Below are positions 8,031 through 17,065 of a stretch of DNA of 64,000 nt, in pieces. The first letter of the stretch is position 1; every line of letters begins with the position of its first letter. The notes below the pieces were generated by a model, which worked only from the letters and a program-made list of their open reading frames with translations, was not told where the DNA came from and ran no database searches. Origin of the DNA: Alteromonas abrolhosensis. Its GTDB lineage: Bacteria; Pseudomonadota; Gammaproteobacteria; Enterobacterales; Alteromonadaceae. The translations under genes and the position numbers were made by a program. Location of the stretch: positions 119,611 to 183,610 of the forward strand of contig NZ_MEJH01000008.1 of assembly GCF_001953635.1 (NCBI RefSeq), in the 5' to 3' direction.

Positions 8031-10151
8031 TTACTTCAGTTTTTGCGCTAACGATATGAATTCAGGTATAGCGACAGGACGCTGATACAAGTAGCCCTGA
8101 CCATAAGCACAGCGATGACTTTGCAAAAATTGCTGCTGCTGTTGTGTCTCAATACCTTCGGCAATAATCTTAATATTCAAATTACTCGCTAGCCCAAGAA
8201 TCGCCTGCACAATTGCTTGATCGTCGGTGTTTTTCTCGAGTTCACTAACAAAAGAGCGGTCAATTTTAAGTTCATCAATGGGCAGTTTCTTCAGATACAC
8301 CAGTGAACTGAATCCTGTACCGAAATCATCAATCGACACAGTAATTCCCATAGCACGAAGCTCGTTAAGCAATACGGAAACGGTATCTAAGCTTTCAACA
8401 AACACACTTTCGGTAAGTTCAATAGACAGGTTCGAACCCGGTAGTTGATGATCTTCCAGTGCGTTTTTGATTTGATTCAGAAGCGCTAAATCTGATACCT
8501 GGCGTCCTGAAATATTAATGGCTAGCCTGATGTCTAAATTCGATGCTTTTAATGCTTCAATGGCGTCGCAGGCTTCATTGATAAGCCATTCTCCAAACGG
8601 GAATATAAGCTCACTTTTCTCAGCAAGTGGAATAAAAATCTCTGGTGAAATGAACTTGCCTTCCGGCGTTATCCACCTTGCTAAAGCTTCGCATTTAACA
8701 ATTTTGCCTGTCTCTAAATCGACAATAGGCTGCAAGAAGAGCTTAAGCTCGTTATTTTCGATGGCACTACGAAGCTGATTTTCAAGCTCATTTATTGCGT
8801 GGTGCTGTCTGTGCAATTCTTCACTATAAGTAAGCGCAACATTACGCCCTTGATATTTAGCAGCTTGCAGTGCGATATCGGCACACTGAAGTAACGATTC
8901 TGTTGACTGACAGTGCAAAGGGAAGTTCGCTTCGCCAATATTAATACCCAAATTTGGCTCGCTGCCGTTCAGTACGGTGTAAGTTTGAGTAAGCTTTTTG
9001 ATTAGCTGCTCGATGTACTGAGCACTAGTTGTTTCTTTGAAGGTATCTTCACGTTTTACTAATGCAAATTCGTTACTGCCTATCCTTGCGATAAAACCGC
9101 TGTTGCCCACAAAGGTTTGCAGTCGCAGTGCGAATGACTTCAATATCTCGTCACCCGATTGATAGCTGAGTGACTCATTGATTTTCTTAAAGTCGCATAT
9201 GTCTATGATAAACAATTTGAATGCGGTTTCTTCCTGAACCAGTCGTCTTACGGTATCGGTAAAGAGGTTGCGATTGGCTACCTTTGTCAACGAGTCCATT
9301 CCGCTGGCGGTTAACACGCTCTCTTCTTTATTGTGGATATGAGTGATATCGGTAAGTAGATAAACCCAATGGGTTAACTCGTCACCTTGCAATACAGGAT
9401 GAATAGTCACCTGTAACCATACGTTGTAATCATCAACAGGTTGCCAATAGAGCTCGCCTTGCCACGGTGCTTTTCTTTGCACTAATGCCGGAAGAAATGC
9501 CGCCGGAGCGTCGATATCTCTGAGCAATTCGTTCACGCGAATAGAGCTTGGGGTGGTGCTGTTACAAAGCAGCAGCCTGTGAGACGCTTTGTTATCTAAT
9601 ATCAACCCACCTTTGTCGTCTAAAATGACCACGCCAGTTTCTAGATTGTGAATTGCTTGCTGAATGGGAGGAACTAGCTTTTGAAGCCGCGTATTCTTGC
9701 GTAGAACACTGTTAAGTTTGTGCCTAATGTACTCATGCTGACCGACAATTTCGTGATGGCTTAGCAAAAGTTCTCGAGCGGCCTGAAGGGTTTTGCGCTT
9801 TTCGTCAAATTGCTCTTCAACATTTTTAACGACCAGATAGCGAGAACCCGATTCACTGTTAATAGCTAATGCTTCTAGGCGAAGTACCTGGCTCTCACTC
9901 TGCTCAGTCCAAAAACCCGAAGAAAGCGTAAATGAAGTATCACCTTTCCATACTTCGTCGGCATCAAGAAAAAAGTCGTCTAAAAAAATAGAGGGGATAT
10001 GCTTTTTTTGGAGTTTGTTGTTTTCGTCAAGCGTCACAACATTGGCTAACCATGGAAGTTCAGGCGTTAAGCATTCAATATCAGATTCAGTATTACATTT
10101 AAAAAGCGCGCAGTTAGTAATGCCCAATGCATTTAATAAATGGATATCCAT
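8031..10151 (-). CDS. PAS-GGDEF-EAL protein, probable c-di-GMP phosphodiesterase
   Basis: 706 residues. The order is an N-terminal domain of unknown type, a coiled region, a PAS-like domain (about 160-270), a GGDEF domain (about 280-440) and an EAL domain (about 455-700). The GGDEF signature reads GSNEF, so cyclase activity is unlikely. The EAL domain keeps CEALARW, the LELTES, DDFGTGFSS and AEGIE blocks and QGYLY, as expected of an active phosphodiesterase. No membrane helix is seen, so it is cytosolic. GGAG precedes the ATG. It is the last gene of a four-gene operon, 9 bases after the small-GTPase gene, which suggests that the GTPase module controls local c-di-GMP turnover (inference). Confidence 0.87.
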   Translation of the reverse strand: MDIHLLNALGITNCALFKCNTESDIECLTPELPWLANVVTLDENNKLQKKHIPSIFLDDFFLDADEVWKGDTSFTLSSGFWTEQSESQVLRLEALAINSESGSRYLVVKNVEEQFDEKRKTLQAARELLLSHHEIVGQHEYIRHKLNSVLRKNTRLQKLVPPIQQAIHNLETGVVILDDKGGLILDNKASHRLLLCNSTTPSSIRVNELLRDIDAPAAFLPALVQRKAPWQGELYWQPVDDYNVWLQVTIHPVLQGDELTHWVYLLTDITHIHNKEESVLTASGMDSLTKVANRNLFTDTVRRLVQEETAFKLFIIDICDFKKINESLSYQSGDEILKSFALRLQTFVGNSGFIARIGSNEFALVKREDTFKETTSAQYIEQLIKKLTQTYTVLNGSEPNLGINIGEANFPLHCQSTESLLQCADIALQAAKYQGRNVALTYSEELHRQHHAINELENQLRSAIENNELKLFLQPIVDLETGKIVKCEALARWITPEGKFISPEIFIPLAEKSELIFPFGEWLINEACDAIEALKASNLDIRLAINISGRQVSDLALLNQIKNALEDHQLPGSNLSIELTESVFVESLDTVSVLLNELRAMGITVSIDDFGTGFSSLVYLKKLPIDELKIDRSFVSELEKNTDDQAIVQAILGLASNLNIKIIAEGIETQQQQQFLQSHRCAYGQGYLYQRPVAIPEFISLAQKLK

Positions 10152-10160
10152 GGCAATCTC

Positions 10161-10646
10161 CTACCAAAACGCAATTGTACTGAATAAGTTCTCTACATTT
10201 TCACCGGTCTTTGCGCTGGTCTTCGTAAGCGAAGCGAATTTTTGAGCATAAGTATTCAGCTCCTCTTCACTCCAGTGCCAACTTGTGGGGAGGTCCGTTT
10301 TGTTTACAACGAAAAATGCCGGGATATCTGGATAGTGCTCTCGCGCGAGCTCTAGAATTTCCATGCCTTCAAGCAAGGATTGAGATCGGGTTTGGTCCAC
10401 AACAATAATGTATGCACTAGCGCCGCGAAGATAGCGGGGATTAAAGCCACAGTACCTGTCGATACCCTCCAAATCCCAAAGTAGAAGCTGGATGCCGCGA
10501 CCATCCTTATTGACTTGTTTTTTATCTATTTTAACGCCAATAGTGGTCTTGTATTTTTCAGAGAAAATACCTTCCACGAACTGTTTTATCAGGCTTGTTT
10601 TTCCAACACCAGTAGGGCCTAAAATACAAACTTTCTTCTGTATCAC
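10161..10646 (-). CDS. Rab/Ras-like small GTPase
   Basis: 161 residues, one complete G domain: G1 GPTGVGKTS, G2 within KTTIGVKI, G3 WDLEG, G4 NKTD, G5 TSAKTG. The TIGVKIDKK stretch after a conserved Thr and the WDxxG(x)xRY pattern resemble eukaryotic Rab proteins more than Era- or MglA-type bacterial GTPases. The Gln that follows the DxxG glycine in Ras is Ile here, so intrinsic hydrolysis may be slow. There is no C-terminal prenylation motif; the protein ends after IAFW. The start is a GTG with AAGGAAG upstream. It lies between the Roadblock/OmpA gene and the EAL gene, 12 and 9 bases away. A Roadblock-type domain next door fits a GTPase/regulator pair. Confidence 0.85.
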   Translation of the reverse strand: MIQKKVCILGPTGVGKTSLIKQFVEGIFSEKYKTTIGVKIDKKQVNKDGRGIQLLLWDLEGIDRYCGFNPRYLRGASAYIIVVDQTRSQSLLEGMEILELAREHYPDIPAFFVVNKTDLPTSWHWSEEELNTYAQKFASLTKTSAKTGENVENLFSTIAFW

Positions 10647-10658
10647 TGCAAAGCTTCC

Positions 10659-12425
10659 TTACTGCTGCTCACTGGATATTAATACGTTTAACATAACCGA
10701 ACGCCCCATTGACGCCTTCTGCAATGGCAGCTCTCCTAAGCTTACAGGTATAAGAATATCACTTTCTACGCCAAGTGAAATTAATGAATTCACAACATTC
10801 TCTGCACGTTTTTGACTCAATGCGCGATTACGTGCGCTTGAGCCTGAATTATCGCTGGAACCCATAACAACAATGCTGACAACGGTTTCCGTTTTGTCTG
10901 CAAGCGCTAACAATTGCTTTATGTCGTTCGCCAGTAGTTCTAGTTTTGCTAACTGTACTTCAGAAAGCGCTTCTTGGTTAGTAGCAAAAAGTACATTTTG
11001 TGAAGAAACTTTGTTAACTAGCCGGTTCAATGCGGCCTTTTGGAGCACGGCATTGTCTACCTGATGCGCGGCTTTCACGTTGAGTGAGGTGGTATCAACG
11101 CTTAGCATCGAGATCCCTGGAATCGCACTAATCTGCTGAGTAAGGTTAATTGCGGTTGGAGTAAATACGGTGCCAGTAATTACAAAGCTACCGTTTTCAC
11201 CTTTTTCCATTGATATGTTTTCTGACTCGCTAAGCGGATAGTCGCTCACCAACATACTAAGTTTGCGCTCGACTACGCTTGGCTTTAAAGATACAAAGGG
11301 TTCTTCAATAACGGTGACCCTTTCTGTATCGATGCCATTTTCACTAAACCAGCTCTCGATGCTGGTGGCGATGGGGTCACGAAGCACTTTAGCATGCACG
11401 TTTCCGTTAGAAATATAAGTGTCGGTTACGATGATTCCCGGTGGGGGAGTAAGCTCGTGCAAATCACTTTTCAAAATGCTTAGTGACAATCGCATAAATG
11501 ACAACACAGCTAGACCCAAGAAAATCGCTAGAAGTACCACAGCGCCTATTAAGCGCTTAGATTTCTTACCTTCGCCTTCTTTTCTTTCGCTTATTAAGCA
11601 ATCGGAAAGAATAGTCTCGCATCCATCGAAGGGCGCATTGTCGCCTTCATAATTAAGTAGTGGCTGCTGATAGAATTGATGAAAGTCTTCAAGCGCTTGC
11701 TGAAGTTTTCCGCGTACCTCAGGAGGAATACTTCCAGTGACCGCTGCGACCAACAGTGCTTGCGGTCCAATTTTTATTAGCAGCGTGAAGTCTTCCGTTT
11801 TTATTTCACCAAGCTCGTTTTCTGACTCGGTACTGGTTACGCCAAAAGCATCTGCCACAAAGTCATTAATGGCCACTAGCATTGAGGAAATTAGATCGGC
11901 GTCTTTTTCTTTATCAGGATCTGAAGAAATACTATGAAGAAGCGTGCCGGTCTCCCGATGAATAACCAGCAATTGTTGAACTTGATATTGGTAAATCTGT
12001 GAAGCGACGTATTCAGAATATCTGATCCCAGATTGCCAAGCTTTGAATCGCCAGGACACACTTTTGGGGCTTAGGCTGTTTTCTATAAGCGCGTTGGTTC
12101 GCTCAACAAACTCAACAAGAAATGAAGACACTGCCTTTCTTACCAGCGTGCCAACTAATGGGTAAAGCGTGCCGACAATCTTATCGCTATTAGCTTCTAT
12201 AGAGCGGTGCAGCGATTTTTCAACAAGAGGAACTAAGACTTTGTTGACCGAACCGTCCTTTGTTTCGCGATCAAATAGCGCTTCGGAAACCACGTTGGTC
12301 ACAATGCCTTTCGCATCGCGATTCAGTTTCTCTTGAACGAACTTGTCGTCCCGTCCGATAAGTAGCTCTCTGACTTTGTCTAGAGAGTTGTCCGACAGCT
12401 CAGACGGCGGCACTTTTTCAGTCAT
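10659..12425 (-). CDS. Roadblock-like / transmembrane / OmpA-like envelope-spanning protein
   Basis: 588 residues. The N-terminal 1-140 is helical. Residues about 148-255 run strand (QQLLVIHRETGTLL), helix (ADLISSMLVAINDFVADAF), strands (GEIKTEDFTLLIKIG, ALLVAAV), helix (PEVRGKLQQALEDFHQFY), which fits a Roadblock/LC7 fold. A basic stretch and one membrane helix (292-312) follow. The periplasmic part has a BON-like region (about 345-450) and an OmpA-like domain (476-585) with GSSDNSGS and NRALSQKRAENV. The protein thus links the cytosol to peptidoglycan. It sits between a coiled-coil gene (3-base gap) and a small GTPase gene (12-base gap). Domain names are pattern reading, the OmpA part being surest. 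Confidence 0.8.
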   Translation of the reverse strand: MTEKVPPSELSDNSLDKVRELLIGRDDKFVQEKLNRDAKGIVTNVVSEALFDRETKDGSVNKVLVPLVEKSLHRSIEANSDKIVGTLYPLVGTLVRKAVSSFLVEFVERTNALIENSLSPKSVSWRFKAWQSGIRYSEYVASQIYQYQVQQLLVIHRETGTLLHSISSDPDKEKDADLISSMLVAINDFVADAFGVTSTESENELGEIKTEDFTLLIKIGPQALLVAAVTGSIPPEVRGKLQQALEDFHQFYQQPLLNYEGDNAPFDGCETILSDCLISERKEGEGKKSKRLIGAVVLLAIFLGLAVLSFMRLSLSILKSDLHELTPPPGIIVTDTYISNGNVHAKVLRDPIATSIESWFSENGIDTERVTVIEEPFVSLKPSVVERKLSMLVSDYPLSESENISMEKGENGSFVITGTVFTPTAINLTQQISAIPGISMLSVDTTSLNVKAAHQVDNAVLQKAALNRLVNKVSSQNVLFATNQEALSEVQLAKLELLANDIKQLLALADKTETVVSIVVMGSSDNSGSSARNRALSQKRAENVVNSLISLGVESDILIPVSLGELPLQKASMGRSVMLNVLISSEQQ

Positions 12426-12428
12426 TAA

Positions 12429-12980
12429 TTAATGATCTGTGGCGAGGTTGGTGGCCATAGTCGAAAGTAAGTTTGCCAGCGTTTTTCTGTCAGTTTTACT
12501 TTCTGATAGCTCACTAGTAACCTGCTGGAGCTTTTCTAATAGCTCTTGGTGTCGCTTACTAAATAAATTATCTAGCGACTCAAGTTCTTTTACTACGTGG
12601 GCTTCTAACGCATCGTTATCGTTCTTAGCTGCGGTCTCGGCTATTTCTAGCTCACTTTGCAACTTGTCAGTAGTATTTTGAAGCTGCTCTTGGACGTTAC
12701 TATGATTGTCATTTGCACTGGCTAACTGATTAGATAATTCAGTGATCTGTTGATCGATAAGCTTACGTATATCATTAAACTGATTATCAAGATGCGTATT
12801 CAGTTTAGTAAAGCTGTCGTTGACCCGTGATTCCAAAGCAGAGAGATCTGCACGGAAAGCACGGTTTGTTTGACCAAACAAAATTTCTCTAAGTTGAGCA
12901 AGTTCGTCTGCTGGTTGAGGCGCGCCTTCAGTTTGAGTTACGTCTTGCGCTTGCTGATCCTTCGGCTTCTTGTCCGCCAT
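12429..12980 (-). CDS. Coiled-coil protein of the GTPase operon
   Basis: 183 residues from MADKKPKDQQAQD. A short disordered, charged N-terminus is followed by ELAQLREILFGQ and then nearly continuous heptad-like helix rich in Leu, Gln, Glu and Lys to the C-terminus. No membrane segment is seen. GGAG lies upstream of this ATG, so I reject the open extension to 13034. It is the first gene of the operon. A coiled-coil adaptor or scaffold for the membrane protein next to it is likely but not shown. Confidence 0.75.
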   Translation of the reverse strand: MADKKPKDQQAQDVTQTEGAPQPADELAQLREILFGQTNRAFRADLSALESRVNDSFTKLNTHLDNQFNDIRKLIDQQITELSNQLASANDNHSNVQEQLQNTTDKLQSELEIAETAAKNDNDALEAHVVKELESLDNLFSKRHQELLEKLQQVTSELSESKTDRKTLANLLSTMATNLATDH

Positions 12981-13399
12981 AAAATGTCTCCGGAAGGCGC
13001 AGGTCTTTGCATTGAACACGCAAACGAGCTGCAATCACATTTTTGTCTGTGCTAATAATTATGCTTGTTACTTTATACAATAGCCGCTAATCGTGAACTT
13101 TAAAATACGCTAAAAGCATAATTGTGGTAAATACCTACACAAAAACCATATTTTATTCAGTAAGTTGATCTCGCGTTTGATTCCAAATGACGTTGCGGGA
13201 TGGCTCCTCAAAACACCGTTTTTCCCCTGCGTGTCTTAAATAACCCCGAACCACCATTTTTCGCTTACATGTTAGTGCTAATCAGAGCACTTTTATTTAT
13301 GCGCAGAGTTAAACGATAAAAGACCAGAAAACATGTGCGTATGAGTGATCTATTCCCTTTTTCTAGATTAAAAATTACAAAGGGAAAAGAGTCGACATC
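12981..13399. other. Divergent promoter region of the GTPase operon and the FAD-protein gene
   Basis: 419 bases between two divergent units. It contains AT-rich stretches suited to two promoters, but no repeat, RNA gene or convincing open frame was recognised. Confidence 0.45.
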
Positions 13400-14959
13400 A
13401 TGAAGAAGTGTAACCAAAGCAATATAGCTGTAATAGGAGCGGGACCAACGACGCTGTACTTTCTTTGCGCATTGCTAGAAGCAGATGATGTTCCGCAGTC
13501 GATAGTGATATTTGAAAAACATGCTGAACCAGGTAAAGGGACGCCATTTAGAAAAGAAAACGCCAGCCCCAATTTACTTTCCAACTTAAATGAAAATGAA
13601 ATTCCAGCGCTTAACGTTTCTTTTTCCTCGTGGGCTCGTGACGTGTATGGCGAAGACAGCGTTTCAACAGCACCAAATGCTTTTATTACGTGCACCGACG
13701 ATTCTGACAGTTCAGAAAGTCAGGTCATTCCAAGAGGTGTGTTGGGAGAGTATTTAAGTTTTTGCTTTAATCGAGTGGTGCAGAGTCTTAAAGAGTCTGG
13801 TTTAGACGTCACTTTAAAAACTCGCGCTGCGGTTAGAACCATTGTTTTGGAGAACCATCAATTTAGCGTTGAAACGGACAACGAAAGGCTCTCAGGTTTC
13901 ACTCATGTGGTGGTCAACATGGGCAGTGACTTATGTGCGACAGAGAAACTTGATGATGCGCTATGGGCTTATCCTCCTAGGTATTACATGCACGAAGATA
14001 AAGCGGAATTTATAATAGATGGTATGTCGTTGACGGCTATTGACGCCGCTCTATCAATAGCTAGAACTAAAGGGCAGTTCTATCGTGATGCTGGTGGTAT
14101 GAAATACCGAAGCAACCAAGAATTTAAAATTGTTATGCGCTCACGTACGGGTGTGTTTCCAAAAGTTTGGTATAACAGTGATGTTGTTGCTGATTATAAG
14201 AAAAAATTGGATGCAGACAGTGCAATTAACGTTAGTGGCGTGGAAAGCTTCTTTCGCCACAAGTTGTTGCCTATTTTTAAACAAAGCATGCCCAAAATTT
14301 ATCAACAGATAAAAAACATGTCTTTTGCTGAAAGCCTCACCTTTCTAAATCAGCGTAAAGGACAAACCCATCCTATTTTAAAGCTTAAAGCCGAATTACT
14401 TTCTCTGGCCGATACAAGCCGTCAATCAGACTGGCCCGCCGTTATAGCGGCAGGTATAGATTACATTCAGCAAACTCCGTTGTTACTTAATGACTTTCTA
14501 AGCAATCATCACGATATTAAATCACAGCTATCAGCGAGCTTTGCTTCGATTCCACTAGAAAGTGCAAATTGGATCATCGCACTCTATGACAGTGGCGTAC
14601 TCAGTTTCGAAAAGACTGAAGGCAAAACGTTAAGAGAAGATGAGGATGCAGAGGCAGTTAAAATTGACGCTAAAGGGGTAATTGAGTGTGAAGATAAACT
14701 TGCGAAACTTAGGAACTTGTTAGCTTTTGGCGAAGCAAGTAATGAAAGGGGAAAATGCAATAACAGCGATGAATGGTCGGTCGCTGAAAATCACGAGCTA
14801 CTGCTTAACGGTAAGTCTACCCACATTTATATAGGCTCAGCTTTCGTGACACCTTGGTACATTAATATTCCTGGTCTAGATACATGCGCTGATTTTGGTA
14901 AGCAAATCGCGCAGCAGTGTGCCCAAGCGTATGTCTATGAAGAAGCGGTAGGTGAATAA
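13400..14959 (+). CDS. FAD/NAD(P)-binding protein
   Basis: 519 residues. The N-terminus IAVIGAGPTTLYFLCALL is a dinucleotide-binding loop (GxGxxx), and GKGTPF and PRGVLGEYLSF fit the PF13454-like FAD-NAD(P)-binding group (relatives act as uncharacterised flavoproteins). A second glycine-containing strand (FIIDGMSLTAIDAAL) lies near residue 210. The middle is helical and poorly conserved to my eye. The ATG is preceded by AAAGGGAAA. Its stop overlaps the start of the next gene by one base (TAATG), so the two products are made together. The reaction is unknown. Confidence 0.7.
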   Translation: MKKCNQSNIAVIGAGPTTLYFLCALLEADDVPQSIVIFEKHAEPGKGTPFRKENASPNLLSNLNENEIPALNVSFSSWARDVYGEDSVSTAPNAFITCTDDSDSSESQVIPRGVLGEYLSFCFNRVVQSLKESGLDVTLKTRAAVRTIVLENHQFSVETDNERLSGFTHVVVNMGSDLCATEKLDDALWAYPPRYYMHEDKAEFIIDGMSLTAIDAALSIARTKGQFYRDAGGMKYRSNQEFKIVMRSRTGVFPKVWYNSDVVADYKKKLDADSAINVSGVESFFRHKLLPIFKQSMPKIYQQIKNMSFAESLTFLNQRKGQTHPILKLKAELLSLADTSRQSDWPAVIAAGIDYIQQTPLLLNDFLSNHHDIKSQLSASFASIPLESANWIIALYDSGVLSFEKTEGKTLREDEDAEAVKIDAKGVIECEDKLAKLRNLLAFGEASNERGKCNNSDEWSVAENHELLLNGKSTHIYIGSAFVTPWYINIPGLDTCADFGKQIAQQCAQAYVYEEAVGE

Positions 14960-15390
14960 TGTTACTCTTTGCGAGTGTTCTCTTTGCGCTTTTTAGCGCA
15001 GTAGAGATAATAATATTTCACTACTGGGGCTTAAGAACAATCACCCAGTTTTCGAAGCGCTTTTCTTCTCATTTCATGATGAGCATATCGGTAGTAGTGT
15101 GCCTTTTTCTCATTCACCTTATAGAAATTGCCTGGTATAGCTTGATGATGTATTTCGCTTATGAAATATGGGGCGTAAGTGGATTTCAAGGCGACGTAAG
15201 TTTATCCATCGATGATTATGTTCATATTGCCGCCAGTAGTTTTACGACTTTAGGTAGTTTGACCCACACACCTCACAGCGAGCTAGCAGTAATTATTGAT
15301 TCAATCTCCCTAGTTGGTTTTATGATGCTTACGTGGTCGGCAACCTATTACTACAATATTTTTTCCAACTCTGAACTTCGCGATAATTAA
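14959..15390 (+). CDS. Small membrane protein with a pore-loop-like segment
   Basis: 143 residues with three to four hydrophobic segments. Between the last two lies IAASSFTTLGS, shaped like the pore helix and filter of two-helix potassium channels (compare TTVGYG) but lacking the GYG signature. It overlaps the FAD-protein gene by one base, so they form a two-gene operon. An ion-channel-like protein paired with a flavoprotein suggests a redox-gated or redox-linked membrane function; this is inference only. A terminator follows at 15460. Confidence 0.6.
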   Translation: MLLFASVLFALFSAVEIIIFHYWGLRTITQFSKRFSSHFMMSISVVVCLFLIHLIEIAWYSLMMYFAYEIWGVSGFQGDVSLSIDDYVHIAASSFTTLGSLTHTPHSELAVIIDSISLVGFMMLTWSATYYYNIFSNSELRDN

Positions 15391-15459
15391 ATTAGATGAA
15401 TGCGATCTTAATAATGCTGGTTGCTTTTGTTTTCGCACATAGGTAGGTAGAATGCGCAT

Positions 15460-15483
15460 CGCCTAATTTCAAGGCGCTTTTTT
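15460..15483 (+). terminator. Intrinsic terminator before the dusA relic
   Basis: Stem CGCCT / AGGCG with a 7-nt loop, followed by CTTTTTT. It ends the FAD-protein/channel-like unit just before the native dusA start. Confidence 0.7.
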
Positions 15484-15517
15484 GACCACGTTTTTGCAGA
15501 TAAGAAAAGGTAACGCA

Positions 15518-15598
15518 GTGCTAATCACCCCCTTCAACCGCAAATTTTCTGTCGCTCCAATGCTGGATTGGACAAGCAGTTCTCCTCTAGCCCTTTAA
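15518..15598 (+). pseudogene. dusA: Relic of the native dusA 5' end, cut off by island insertion
   Basis: GTG at 15518, with AAAAGG seven bases upstream, opens a frame VLITPFNRKFSVAPMLDWT that matches the N-terminus of DusA (RRFSVAPMLDWT in the intact gene at 42636). After the shared core the frame runs into island DNA, reads SSSPLAL and stops at 15596-15598. This is the original start of dusA, still behind its chromosomal upstream DNA. It could yield only a 26-residue peptide. Confidence 0.9.
15548..15574. repeat. attL core, 27-bp direct repeat
   Basis: The 27 bases are identical to 42672-42698 and correspond to dusA codons for SVAPMLDWT. The match ends sharply: base 15547 is T against C, and after 15574 the sequences diverge. 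Confidence 0.93.
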
Positions 15599-15737
15599 AT
15601 ACAAAGCTTTAAGCAATATTCCCTCAATATAATTCCACCTATTAGTCCCCGCGTTAATGCGAAAGTGTCGCAAAACTATGTTAATAAAACCTTCGATGAT
15701 TACAACGAAATACTATTCCATTGTATAGTGTAGGAAG

Positions 15738-16856
15738 CTAGGGGCGTAATTCTTCCGAATCAAGAAAATGATCGTAGCGGTTACGAATTTTTGATTTTAG
15801 CGAGGGGTAGCTAGCGAAGTTGTTAACGATAGACTCAAAACTACACCCAGCTTCAATCAAATCCGTTTGGCAAAGTGTGAATAGGTTAGTGAGCAAAAAA
15901 GGAATAATGATTGGAAGTTGCTCTTTTGTTTGTGCATATGAATTATTTAGGATCGCTATGTCCGTCCTAAACTGGTTGAGAGTAAAAAGTTGCCCTTCAC
16001 CTATCCGTTGGAATCTCTTCTTAATGGCGTCTGTATTTGGGTCTATTGTATCTTCTTTACACGTAAATAATTTCGACGTATCGAGCGTTTTGTCATTGTA
16101 TTGCTTGACCAAAATATCACGGTGAAGCTGTACATTAGATATGTTATCGACATTGTAAGCCTTCTTTGCCCAACTACGCTTAACTGATTCAATCACTTTC
16201 TCATTACTTGGACTAAAGTATTTATTCCCTTTTTTCGTGTACCAAGATGGAAGTATATGGCTCACTATTGAGTGCTCATCTGACTCATACTCCAATTCTA
16301 GAAAAAGTTCGAAACAAGCGCTCCAAAACATAATCATGTTGATAACGTATATAACTCTGAAACTTGAATCTTTAAATGTTAGGTCTGTATCACCTAAATA
16401 CAGCCATCGTTTGAGAAAATCTTCGGCCGACGAGATGTTCTTTGTGGAACGCACGAATAAAACTTGCTCGCGTTCCAAAATGCAGTGAGCGTTAATGAAG
16501 TCCCAGAAAGTAGTCAATCGATCAGGTTTATCGCTGGTATGACGTAGCATGAAGACAGCGCTCTGAACGTGGTGCCAACCTCCAATAATGTCATCGTTAC
16601 TACTATTGTAGCCTGGATAGCCTGAGGGAAACTCAAACCCCAGATAAGATTGTAGTTTTTCTGGGTCAAGCTTATCAGCACGAAAGTCTCTGAAAATTTG
16701 AAGGTCGTGGGTGATACTTTTATTTCGTTTCGTTTTTTGGGCAACTTTTACTAAAAAATCTGATTCTGACTTAATTGAATTAATTGCTCTCAAAGTCGTT
16801 CCCTGAAACTGGTTGAACAGTAATCCCTTATCTAGTTCTCGATTAAATAATTTCAC
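15738..16856 (-). CDS. Hypothetical protein, first gene inside attL
   Basis: 372 residues, start GTG with AAGGGA upstream. The protein looks soluble, rich in aromatic residues and helices, with features such as GGWHHVQSAVFMLRH and HCILEREQVLF. No motif that I recognise as nuclease, kinase or transferase is present. It points toward attL and ends about 160 bases from the repeat. Its location at the island edge and its solitary, divergent orientation are the only context. Function unknown. Confidence 0.65.
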   Translation of the reverse strand: MKLFNRELDKGLLFNQFQGTTLRAINSIKSESDFLVKVAQKTKRNKSITHDLQIFRDFRADKLDPEKLQSYLGFEFPSGYPGYNSSNDDIIGGWHHVQSAVFMLRHTSDKPDRLTTFWDFINAHCILEREQVLFVRSTKNISSAEDFLKRWLYLGDTDLTFKDSSFRVIYVINMIMFWSACFELFLELEYESDEHSIVSHILPSWYTKKGNKYFSPSNEKVIESVKRSWAKKAYNVDNISNVQLHRDILVKQYNDKTLDTSKLFTCKEDTIDPNTDAIKKRFQRIGEGQLFTLNQFRTDIAILNNSYAQTKEQLPIIIPFLLTNLFTLCQTDLIEAGCSFESIVNNFASYPSLKSKIRNRYDHFLDSEELRP

Positions 16857-16927
16857 TCAAATGTCCCTTTTTTCATGGTTGTATTAAATCAGAATACACG
16901 TCGAGCAACAAATAAGGAGAAGCTCTA

Positions 16928-17065
16928 ATGTCAAACATCAAACCTACAGACAACTCAGCGAACATGACCAATCGCAATAAAGGTACATCTGGAACAAACA
17001 AGCAGTACGACCAAGCGATGGGCCACCGTGGAAAGCAAATTCAACAAAACAGAGGTAAAAAATAA
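16928..17065 (+). CDS. Tiny basic hydrophilic protein
   Basis: 45 residues (MSNIKPTDNSANMTNRNKGT..., ending QQNRGKK), strongly hydrophilic, Gly/Asn/Lys-rich and without hydrophobic core, so probably disordered. AAGGAG lies eight bases before the ATG, an excellent site, and the stop overlaps the next start (TAATG). The composition resembles small stress-type KGG-like proteins, but no family is claimed. Confidence 0.65.
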   Translation: MSNIKPTDNSANMTNRNKGTSGTNKQYDQAMGHRGKQIQQNRGKK

